IMG/VR virus record: IMGVR_UViG_3300047458_000033
Location: 1-23,537 of that record
DNA: 23,537 nt
Source: a virus
Strand: one strand, 5' to 3'
A model generated the notes under the pieces. The model saw only the letters and a list, made by a program, of their open reading frames with translations, was not told the origin of the DNA and made no database searches. Both the position numbers and the translations under genes were made by a program. Below are positions 16,557 through 23,537 of this stretch, piece after piece (within the stretch, counting starts at the first letter, position 1; each line of letters begins with the position of its first letter).

Positions 16557-18014
16557 CTACTTAGTAAACAATACAAAGTTGTTAGCACCTTGTACACAAA
16601 GACATCTTTCAGATAGGAAGTTTACCTCCATCGCATCAAGATCACTTGTGAAAGCACCACCAACAGATCCAGTCAACCAAGACTTCATACGACGATCGTC
16701 AGTTTGTGACGCTCTGTATCGTACGTGCAAGAATGGACGACGGATGTTAGTACCAAGAATTTGATCGTATACAGTTGATGTACCAGCTGGAATTAATACT
16801 CCATCAATAGCGCTAACGCCATATCCTGGAGGAATTAGTCCGTCCTCGATACCACCTCTTGTAGAAGCATCGTTTAGATATTTCCAGTCAGTTTTGTAGA
16901 AGTCATAAGAACCTCTGCGGAAACCGCTGAATCCTAAATTCAATGCCATATCTTCTGAATTTTCGAAGATACCATAAGAAGTACCACCAGAGTAAGCAGC
17001 ATTTACTGCAGCTAGCATATCATCAAAGCCTAGTGAAGTTTCGCGATTCAAGAAAAGCATATTTTCTTCAATAGCACCTTGTGTATCTAGGTTACGTAGA
17101 ATATCATCAAACTCTCCTAACGCGTTTGCGGCTGCGTTAAAACCAGCTTCTACATTACCACGATCTTGAATAGCAGCAAATAAACCTTCTGTACCTTTAA
17201 ATCCAGCTGTTTCAGCAGCAGAACCAGCACCAGCTTTTTCGCCTTCAATAACTGACATTTCTAAGTAATCTTCAAAACGTAGTCTTGTTTCAGACTCAGC
17301 TTTTAGATACCATAGATATCCAGATGTTCCGTCTTCTGTAGCAACTTCTACCCAACCAATCTGAGCTGTGTCAGAACCAGAAACTACATATTTGTTTCGG
17401 ATAATGATTGGCGAGTTAGAAAACTGAGTGAATGAAGGATCAACACTTACATAACCGTCAGCTAAAGCAGCTGAAGTGTTATTAGGTGTAGACGAACCTT
17501 TAGCGTACTCAGAGCCATAGACAAACATTTTTATACCAGTAGCAGCAAGTGAGCTAGTGTCTGCAGCAGTATAAGGCGCTACAACAACATCACCTGAAGT
17601 TAAGTTAGATGATGTTACAACACCAGTAAGTTCTTCACCAACGCCGTCTAATAGTACAACTGTTTGATTTACAGAAATTACGTTTTTAACGTCTGCACCT
17701 ACATTAATACCAATAGTACTAGTGGCACCGTTGTTAGTACATCCGTCATACGCAATATGTAAACGGTTTTGCTCAGACCAAATAACTTGGTCAGAAGTCA
17801 TAGGCATTTCAGCACCTACCATACGCAAGAATCCAGAAAGCGTACGGTTTCCGTATCGCTCTACTTCTTGCTCATAAATCTCAGGTAGATACTGCTGCGC
17901 AAATGTATCAGAATCGCCAGCATTAGCACCTCCGTTAAATGAAAGGAAGTTCGTATCTAGCAATTGTTGTTTTTGACTTGGAACAATAGTCCCAAATAAT
18001 GGATCAATAGCCAT
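16557..18014 (-). CDS. Major capsid protein (HK97-fold type, crAss-like), 485 residues
   Basis: A complete 485-residue protein directly after a scaffold-like gene and before the connector genes, the usual place of the major capsid protein. It has an N-terminal helical arm region (residues 1-75), a beta-rich stretch with Gly/Asn/Thr loops (about 90-230), an E-loop-like RLRFEDYLEMSVIEG segment followed by a long Ala/Gly/Glu helical spine (about 240-330), and a C-terminal GGAFTSDLDAMEVNFLSERC stretch that I recall from crAss-like capsid proteins. It uses CGT/CGA/CGC arginine codons more than its neighbours, which favour AGA, and is richer in G+C, as expected for the most expressed gene. Its stop is TAG, and a terminator-like hairpin follows. 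The start has an A/T leader (AATTAATTAATT) without a Shine-Dalgarno element, 11 bases after the scaffold stop. Function is moderately to strongly supported. Confidence 0.8.
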   Translation of the reverse strand: MAIDPLFGTIVPSQKQQLLDTNFLSFNGGANAGDSDTFAQQYLPEIYEQEVERYGNRTLSGFLRMVGAEMPMTSDQVIWSEQNRLHIAYDGCTNNGATSTIGINVGADVKNVISVNQTVVLLDGVGEELTGVVTSSNLTSGDVVVAPYTAADTSSLAATGIKMFVYGSEYAKGSSTPNNTSAALADGYVSVDPSFTQFSNSPIIIRNKYVVSGSDTAQIGWVEVATEDGTSGYLWYLKAESETRLRFEDYLEMSVIEGEKAGAGSAAETAGFKGTEGLFAAIQDRGNVEAGFNAAANALGEFDDILRNLDTQGAIEENMLFLNRETSLGFDDMLAAVNAAYSGGTSYGIFENSEDMALNLGFSGFRRGSYDFYKTDWKYLNDASTRGGIEDGLIPPGYGVSAIDGVLIPAGTSTVYDQILGTNIRRPFLHVRYRASQTDDRRMKSWLTGSVGGAFTSDLDAMEVNFLSERCLCVQGANNFVLFTK

Positions 18015-18025
18015 AATTAATTAAT

Positions 18026-19219
18026 TTAGTTTTTTAATGTTATTTTTTTAACTTTAAGTTTTGAAGAATCAACACCACTAATAGCTTTAACTTTTAATCC
18101 ATTAACAAATACTTCACCTTGTGCTGATTGTCTTGGCTCTGTCGAGATGTTTTTTGACTTAGCCATGACGTCTTTAACAGCGTCAGCTTTTCCTTGCTCA
18201 TAAAAATGTTGAGCTAAAGTATCAGCATTACGAGCTGCATACAAAGCTTTGTGGTAACCTTTAGCATCAGATATTTCTCCTTTATCGTTTAAGAACGTCT
18301 TAACGAAGTTAGCAATATCCGTTTGTGCTTTAGCTACTGACTCAGGATTTTTAACACCATATCTAAACTTTTTGTCTCCAACCGAGAAATCAAAACCTTT
18401 GAAATCATTAGAAAAAAGTTCACTTGTAGTAGTGCTAAAATGTTCCTGTCTTTGTTTTACAACTTGTTGTTCTTCACTATATCGATTGAAAAAGTCAACT
18501 GCTTTTTGTTGCTCTTGGGTTACGCCCGGTCTCAACTTGATCTCGTCGTAGTATTTACCTTTTAAGTCTTCCAAAAAGTTTTTGGCTTTTCCAACTTCTT
18601 CTTTAAACGCAATTTTCTTTTTGCGTATTTCTTTTTCGTCGTCTAACTCTTCATCATAAATAAAGTCTTCTAGTAAAAGACTTACGTCGTCATGATCAAG
18701 ATGCGGTCGTGTTTGTTTATAATATTCTCTTACCAATGTATTACTATCTACATTCGAGTAATCCGCATTAAGTCGCACGTAATCAGCGACTGTACCACCA
18801 GTTTCTTCCATAAAAGAAACTAACTTTTCAATATTTTCAGGTAACTGTTTTGTTGGTTCTGCCTGCTGTATCGGTTCTTTAGAAACTTCGACTGGCTCAT
18901 TAACTTCTGTTTCATCAACTAAAGTTAAAGGTGTCTCTACCTCCTCTTCGGTTTTCCGTACTTCTTCAACCACTTCTTGGCTGTTGCTACTGTCTTCGGA
19001 TCTTTCGACAATAACATCGCTATCATTTGTCTCTTGTGTTTGAATGGCATCTTGTTCTTTTATTTCAACTTTAGTTACTTCAGGTATTACTTCACCTTGA
19101 GCTTCTGCAGCTGTATTAGGTATTTCAACTTTAGTTACCTCTTCTGTTTTACCTAAGTTTTTAGGTTTGGATGGTTTTTTAACTTTAAACTCACCTTCTT
19201 GTTTTACTTCTTCTGACAT
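18026..19219 (-). CDS. Scaffold-like acidic head-assembly protein, 397 residues
   Basis: A complete 397-residue protein. Residues 1-125 are very acidic and repetitive (Glu, Val, Thr, Ser; runs such as VVEEVRKTEEEVE), with no aromatic core and probable disorder. Residues about 125-330 are helical and charged, with patches such as EKEIRKKKIAFKEEVGKAKN. The C-terminus is Lys-rich (KLKVKKITLKN). An acidic disordered N-terminus, helical middle, basic C-terminus and location between the portal and major capsid genes are the hallmarks of a phage scaffold protein, which shapes the procapsid and is later lost or cleaved. No serine-protease motif was seen, so it is not obviously a fused protease-scaffold. 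The start shares an 18-base leader with the 256-residue gene. A decoration or internal head protein is the alternative. Confidence 0.65.
   Translation of the reverse strand: MSEEVKQEGEFKVKKPSKPKNLGKTEEVTKVEIPNTAAEAQGEVIPEVTKVEIKEQDAIQTQETNDSDVIVERSEDSSNSQEVVEEVRKTEEEVETPLTLVDETEVNEPVEVSKEPIQQAEPTKQLPENIEKLVSFMEETGGTVADYVRLNADYSNVDSNTLVREYYKQTRPHLDHDDVSLLLEDFIYDEELDDEKEIRKKKIAFKEEVGKAKNFLEDLKGKYYDEIKLRPGVTQEQQKAVDFFNRYSEEQQVVKQRQEHFSTTTSELFSNDFKGFDFSVGDKKFRYGVKNPESVAKAQTDIANFVKTFLNDKGEISDAKGYHKALYAARNADTLAQHFYEQGKADAVKDVMAKSKNISTEPRQSAQGEVFVNGLKVKAISGVDSSKLKVKKITLKN
19061..19138 (-). repeat. Tandem 60-base (20-residue) duplication in the scaffold-like gene
   Basis: The 18-base string TATTTCAACTTTAGTTAC (plus strand) occurs at 19061-19078 and again at 19121-19138, exactly 60 bases apart. 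It encodes the repeated EVTKVEI stretch in the acidic N-terminal part, so the repeat keeps frame. It looks like a small in-frame duplication in a disordered region. Confidence 0.7.
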
Positions 19220-19232
19220 AATATAATATAAT
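19215..19232 (-). repeat. 18-bp start-region repeat, copy 2 (scaffold gene leader)
   Basis: Identical on the minus strand to the 18 bases at 16473-16490 (ATTATATTATATTATGTC). It covers the leader and start of the scaffold-like gene. A string of A/T-only sequence precedes it. Confidence 0.6.
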
Positions 19233-19252
19233 TAAATAATTAAAAGTTTTTT

Positions 19253-21670
19253 TTAACGAGGTTCAAACTGCTCAAGTCCAAATCCTCCAAGCGCGTCATT
19301 ACCAGATGATTCAAAATCTTTCGGTAGTTCGTCGTTTTGACGCTGTGAAATCATTTGAGATTGTTGCGTGCCTATAATTTTAGCACGTTTATCTTTACGA
19401 TCTTCTATTTCTTTTTCACGAGTGACTTCGGCACTAACTTTAGCTTGTGCTAACTGCAGGTTATAACCAAACTCTTGCTCCATTAACATTTGTTTTATTT
19501 GAGCTTCGCGTTCTAATTTTTGTATTTCAAACTGAGACTTACCTTGTTCCAACTGTAGTTTAGTCTCTGTAAGAGCTTGTTGTTTTTGCACTTCTGCCAA
19601 AGCGGCTTGTTCAGAAGCTTGAGCGTTTGCTTGCGCTTGCGCTTGAATATTTGCTTGCTGAGCAGCAGCGGCTGCTTCAGCTCGCTCTTTTTGTTTTTGT
19701 TTAAGATACTGATTAGCTAATTTAATGTTTTTAATTTGTCTAATATCAATAGCATCTTCTAATCCTATTTGACCACCTTGTAAAGCAACTTGTATATTTT
19801 GTTCTAATCTTTGCTGCTCTTCTTCGTCTGGTTCTAACTCTAAAAATATACCAAACTCATGCATGTTTAGTTTTTCTATTTCTTGTAAAGAACCAACGTT
19901 ATATTGATTTATACAACTTATTAAAGCGTTTTTAGTAAGCGGAAACTCTAACATATCTGCAGCACGTAAACTTATATTCTCTGCTGATCTAATAGTCAAA
20001 TACATAAGAGACTGCAATATATGTTTTGTAGCAGTGTTTGAAGCAGCTGCAGCTAATTTTTGCAAACCTACTAAAGCATTTTTATCTGGCTGACTACCGT
20101 CACGAGCTTCGTTAAGTCCCGTCACGTCACGTATCATTTGTAAATAATACTGATACGTTTGTACTAACGCACCTATTTTAGCTTGACCATTAGATGTTTG
20201 TAACTCTTGAATTGGTACTCTACCAGGATTCATATCACCATCAACTGTCTTAGATCTACCAACTATACTACCAGTTTGGAAGTACATGTTTAAAGCTTCT
20301 TGAGGATTATAATTTGTACCATTACCTAGATCGACTTCAGATAATCCATCAACATCTACAAATACACCATCTGGTACCATGCGGGCTAATACTTGTTGTA
20401 TTTTTAAATGAGTAAGCTGTATCATATCAGCAAACCCAACACACTTACTTACAACACTTTCTATTCTACCCTTGTATATTCGTGGGGCAGTTATAGCGTA
20501 GTTCATTTGAACTTTAGTTTGATCGCTATAAGGTCTTGTCATGTTTTCAGCAAGTTGCCATTTAAGCATTTTTTCTTGCCCAAGTATTTTAGCTCCACTA
20601 TATAAAACTTCTATAGCTCTATGTACTCTTTCAAAGTTTTCATTTTCAGGTGGATTAAAATCACCTGGCTTTTCTAGTGCTTTTTCTAAACCCTGATCTG
20701 TTTGTTTAATTTTAAATACTTGATTGTTATATGTTTTGTATTCAAAATATAAAACTTGCACGTTGTTATAGTTATCATCTTGACCCCAATAATTTCTAGT
20801 GTAATTAGAGTCGCCTGGATATTTTTGTATTTCTTCTAACTCAGCGTCAGTTAAATATGGAAACTGCTTTTTAACTTCTTCTAAACTTACGCTTTTTACT
20901 TCACCTACATAATAAACATCTTCAAAATTAGGATCTTCTGTATATGAATATACTAAATTAGCAGGATCTACATAATCAACAGTAATACCATTTGCTAAAT
21001 TAAAATCTGTTTTAACACAGCTTATACCTAACACAACTAAATCGTAAGCTAATCTTTTCTTTATCTCGTCGTATTTGTTATAATTAAATACATTTTCAAT
21101 TAATTCTTCTTCAGCTATTTCAATAGATTGCTTATAGCTTAATTGCATGTAAAGTTCTAGCTCTTCTTCGTTTTGAGGTAAAGCGTCTGGGTTTATACTA
21201 GAATAAAAGTTTTGACCAGTTGCTTGGTTTAAAGATTCAATTTGCTCACGACTTTGCATATCTTTTATAGCGTCAAAAACGTATTGAGTTCTTTGTTTTA
21301 GAGCAAATGGATCACTAGCAAAAGATTTTATTTCGTAACCCTTATCTGTCATGCCATTTACAACAATATCTACAAACTTAGATAATACTGCAACTGGTTT
21401 CCAGTCTAAATTCAAATAAGACAAGTCACCATTAATTGATAACTCATCTTTGTATTTAGCCACAGATTGTTCGCCTCTAGCGTATAATCTTAACCTATGG
21501 AAATCTTGCCAGTTGTTACCAAAACGACCACCAGCGCCTAAGCCACGATCACCTCTAAACCATTCGTTTTCAATAGCTCTACCTACTTGGAAACCGTAAT
21601 CCAAAGTATTCTTTTCTGCATCTGGTACCACCTGACTTGGAAAGGAACTATTTACATTAGTATAAACCAT
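19253..21670 (-). CDS. Portal protein (crAss-like, long coiled-coil C-terminus), 805 residues
   Basis: A complete 805-residue protein placed directly after the terminase (3-base gap) and before the scaffold, as for a portal. The N-terminal half is mixed helical and beta with typical portal features: DWKPVAVLSKFVDIVVNGM (about 91-109), the helical EEELIENVFNYNKYDEIKKR block, the wing YVDPANLVYSYTEDPNFED (about 230-248), and the crown-side helix stretch IRDVTGLNEARDGSQPDKNALVGLQ (about 530-555). Residues about 640-750 are an Ala/Gln/Glu-rich coiled coil, a common tail of crAss-like portals. Length fits that family (about 800) and exceeds small podovirus portals (about 540). The start codon overlaps an A/T-rich TerL tail. 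It forms the ring through which DNA enters and to which the neck attaches. High confidence for the coding call, good for function. Confidence 0.8.
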   Translation of the reverse strand: MVYTNVNSSFPSQVVPDAEKNTLDYGFQVGRAIENEWFRGDRGLGAGGRFGNNWQDFHRLRLYARGEQSVAKYKDELSINGDLSYLNLDWKPVAVLSKFVDIVVNGMTDKGYEIKSFASDPFALKQRTQYVFDAIKDMQSREQIESLNQATGQNFYSSINPDALPQNEEELELYMQLSYKQSIEIAEEELIENVFNYNKYDEIKKRLAYDLVVLGISCVKTDFNLANGITVDYVDPANLVYSYTEDPNFEDVYYVGEVKSVSLEEVKKQFPYLTDAELEEIQKYPGDSNYTRNYWGQDDNYNNVQVLYFEYKTYNNQVFKIKQTDQGLEKALEKPGDFNPPENENFERVHRAIEVLYSGAKILGQEKMLKWQLAENMTRPYSDQTKVQMNYAITAPRIYKGRIESVVSKCVGFADMIQLTHLKIQQVLARMVPDGVFVDVDGLSEVDLGNGTNYNPQEALNMYFQTGSIVGRSKTVDGDMNPGRVPIQELQTSNGQAKIGALVQTYQYYLQMIRDVTGLNEARDGSQPDKNALVGLQKLAAAASNTATKHILQSLMYLTIRSAENISLRAADMLEFPLTKNALISCINQYNVGSLQEIEKLNMHEFGIFLELEPDEEEQQRLEQNIQVALQGGQIGLEDAIDIRQIKNIKLANQYLKQKQKERAEAAAAAQQANIQAQAQANAQASEQAALAEVQKQQALTETKLQLEQGKSQFEIQKLEREAQIKQMLMEQEFGYNLQLAQAKVSAEVTREKEIEDRKDKRAKIIGTQQSQMISQRQNDELPKDFESSGNDALGGFGLEQFEPR
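19600..19690 (-). repeat. Low-complexity Ala/Gln codon tract in the portal C-terminal coiled coil
   Basis: Repeated GCA/CAA-type codons (seen on the plus strand as repeated ttgcgcttgc and agcagcagcg) encode an Ala/Gln-rich stretch of about 30 residues in the portal C-terminus. Simple-repeat tracts like this can vary in length between close relatives. Confidence 0.5.
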
Positions 21671-21673
21671 TTA

Positions 21674-23537
21674 TTATATTATTTTTGAAATGTAACCTGT
21701 GTTATCATATTTTTTAAATGATATGTTAACTGGATCTCGTTGTTGTATGTTTACCGGTGTGTATTTGTTTTTATTACAAGCCATTATAGCTAAACCAGAA
21801 CTAATTGTTGCATCAAATTTTGTTCTGTTGTTTATGTTAAACTTAGCCCAGTCTTCTAATGTTCTTTGAAAATACATATCACCATGTCCATTTTCATTCA
21901 AACCCACGTGGTTTTCTATATATGATTCTATAGCAGCAGCGTGAGCTTGCTTAATATCTTCACTTGAATTAGGTATACCACCTATTTCTCTTTCTGCAAC
22001 AGACAGCTTATTGTATATTTTATCTGGTCTGTTCATTGAAAATTTTCTATAACCTCTACGCTTTAAATAATACAATAGTCGAGGTTTGTTATTCTCTGCG
22101 AGTATAGGCATGCCATAAAAATGCAATGCCATTAAAACATCTTCAAAGAATATTTCAGCTGTTGGAGGTCTTGATATATATTCTAAAAAAAACATATTAT
22201 AAGGAGCTTGCTCCATACTGAATTTAGTTAAACCGTGTAATGATCCTTTTGAACCGCGTTTGTCTACAGTACCTGATATATCGTAACTGTCACAGCCAAA
22301 AGCCCCTACGTGATCATTACCTGGAAACTTCACTCCATTTTTTATTATTACACGATTTTGTAGATTTATAGGTGGAATCCATGAAACTAAAAATCTACCG
22401 TTATTGTCAGGTACGAAATTTACACTTGTATCTTTAATACCACCAGTCCACTGAAAATTACCTTGTGTAACTGATGTTTTGTTTTTCATATCTTCATTAT
22501 GATCTATTTGCTCGTAAATCTTAGTTAGATTAAATAAAGATAACTTTGCTTCGTCCCTAAATGCATGTTTCTCTGTCCGAGGAAACTGACGATAATATTC
22601 GTTTAAACTATCCTGATCATTTCTAAGACCATCAACTTCATTTTCCCAGTGTTCTATAACACCTGTAGTAATTAAATCACCCTGCGCGTCTTTAACTGCG
22701 TCTTTTGGTGAGTCGAATACAGGTATGCCATAAGAATCGATGAATCCTTCGTAGTTCCATTCCATAGGTATGAACAAACTATATAATCCCGAGCTAGTCT
22801 GTCCATTGCGGTTTCTTTGTGTGACGTCTGAAGCATAGTATAATTTTTTAAAGTTATCACCTCCTTTGTCTAATGAGTTGCTTGTTGAACCCATCATACA
22901 TTTACCAACAACTTTACTACCTAATCTTAATGTAGTTTTTGTAACTCGCCAGTTATTTAAAATGTTATCCGGACGCTCCCACTTACCTGATTCGTCATGG
23001 GCGAGAAGTTTGAGTTTCTCACCGTCATATGAGTTGTCACCCGTGTTTTTCCAGTCGATCGTTGTGTCGAGACCGTCAAGTTCCTCAGGTGTTTCGCCTT
23101 GGTCGAGTTTACGCCTTGTGAGTTTTGACGCTGGTACCCTGTAGGCGAGTTCCGTCTTTGGTCTGTCCATACCATCTTGTATGGGTTTGAAAAAGAACGG
23201 ATAGTTGACTGACATGGGTACAACTTTGTCGGTAAACATTTTTTTAGCGTCAGCTCCTGATTTTGATAATATCCCAAAGCGTGAGTCGGAAGATATTGTT
23301 GCTTGATGCACAAGTTCTGATGATGCCATGAATGAAAAACCAGAGCGTCTGTTTTTGAGGTAGCACATACCATAACATCGCTGGTCGGCTTTACATGCTT
23401 CCCAGAATATAAAGAAAAGCCTATTTGACTCCCTGTAATCTGCGGCACCAACATCAATTTTGCTCCACTGCAAGAACATATAGTGAGAACCAGTAATGTA
23501 AGTAGCCACGCCTCTATTATAGAACCAATATCCTTCT
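21674..23537 (-). CDS. terL: Terminase large subunit (TerL), N-terminus beyond the window
   Basis: The frame is open to the right edge. A GTG at 23507-23509 lies inside a continuous reading frame whose upstream codons give EGYWFYNRG before VATYITGSHYMFLQW, which fits an internal TerL N-terminal region, so the true start lies outside. In residues counted from that GTG: a Walker-A-like loop KNRRSGFSF (52-60) that lacks the usual GKS/T, a Walker B strand LKLLAHDE (166-173), a coupling motif GSTSNS (207-212), and a FPRTEKHAF (309-317) motif common in TerL. C-terminal nuclease acidic residues are D407 and D410 in GCDSYD, and D566 in KFDATISSG. ATP-driven DNA packaging and headful or site-specific cutting is its known role. 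The codon composition changes sharply inside the ATPase part (about 22970-23215). Function is well supported by motif order and portal adjacency. Confidence 0.85.
   Translation of the reverse strand, partial: EGYWFYNRGVATYITGSHYMFLQWSKIDVGAADYRESNRLFFIFWEACKADQRCYGMCYLKNRRSGFSFMASSELVHQATISSDSRFGILSKSGADAKKMFTDKVVPMSVNYPFFFKPIQDGMDRPKTELAYRVPASKLTRRKLDQGETPEELDGLDTTIDWKNTGDNSYDGEKLKLLAHDESGKWERPDNILNNWRVTKTTLRLGSKVVGKCMMGSTSNSLDKGGDNFKKLYYASDVTQRNRNGQTSSGLYSLFIPMEWNYEGFIDSYGIPVFDSPKDAVKDAQGDLITTGVIEHWENEVDGLRNDQDSLNEYYRQFPRTEKHAFRDEAKLSLFNLTKIYEQIDHNEDMKNKTSVTQGNFQWTGGIKDTSVNFVPDNNGRFLVSWIPPINLQNRVIIKNGVKFPGNDHVGAFGCDSYDISGTVDKRGSKGSLHGLTKFSMEQAPYNMFFLEYISRPPTAEIFFEDVLMALHFYGMPILAENNKPRLLYYLKRRGYRKFSMNRPDKIYNKLSVAEREIGGIPNSSEDIKQAHAAAIESYIENHVGLNENGHGDMYFQRTLEDWAKFNINNRTKFDATISSGLAIMACNKNKYTPVNIQQRDPVNISFKKYDNTGYISKII

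Noticed and set aside
16557-16559. TAG recoding as a sense codon (known in some crAss-like phages), suggested by the TAG after the capsid gene.
   Set aside because: No in-frame TAG occurs within the genes, which are all full length with the standard code. The tail-hub TAG is followed directly by an in-frame TAA, and read-through of the capsid TAG would enter the hairpin and leader with no sensible protein.
22957-23457. A 166-codon open frame on the minus strand overlapping TerL in another frame.
   Set aside because: TerL motifs are in the other frame, and the overlapping frame has basic, Ser/Thr-rich, low-plausibility sequence. It lies on the high-GC block, which lengthens chance open frames.

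Overview
The window looks like the virion-structure (late) half of a tailed bacteriophage genome. All thirteen recognisable genes lie on the minus strand in one nearly gapless block, so transcription runs from the right edge (about 23.5 kb) to the left edge. Gene order in transcription order is: terminase large subunit (start beyond the right edge), portal, acidic scaffold-like protein, major capsid protein, a conserved 256-residue protein, two short-tail connector (ring-type) proteins, a 1561-residue tail hub ('muzzle'-type) protein, a 478-residue second tail-hub protein, a small GNAT-type acetyltransferase, two probable internal/ejection proteins, and a giant protein of at least 1473 residues that runs off the left edge. 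There is no tape measure, sheath or tail tube, which fits a podovirus-like short tail. Neither a lysis nor a replication gene is present.

The layout and several sequence signatures resemble crAss-like (Crassvirales-type) phages and related marine environmental phages: an 805-residue portal with a Gln/Ala coiled-coil tail, ring-type proteins beginning with NKEQRGYITPDEFN-like sequence, and a tail hub with an NKDLDSRLVPSGEYRD start. This assignment is from memory of these families, not from a search. The host is inferred to be in the Bacteroidota, because almost every start codon is preceded by A/T-only leader sequence with no Shine-Dalgarno (AGGAGG-type) element. Base composition is AT-rich (about one third G+C in sampled lines), with a richer major capsid gene and a sharply richer block inside the terminase gene.

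Region by region: 21.7-23.5 kb packages DNA (terminase). 16.5-21.7 kb builds the head (portal, scaffold, capsid). 16.5 kb carries a terminator-like hairpin just after the capsid gene. 15.7-16.5 kb holds the 256-residue gene, and a second strong hairpin lies between it and the next start codon. 7.2-15.6 kb builds the connector and tail hub. 1-7.2 kb holds the acetyltransferase and the probable ejected or internal proteins. The giant protein at the left has a HEIGH zinc-protease motif and a helical segment resembling sigma-70 region 2; these two make it the most interesting object here. No intergenic stretch exceeds 80 bases. I saw no tRNA, CRISPR array, insertion sequence or attachment site.
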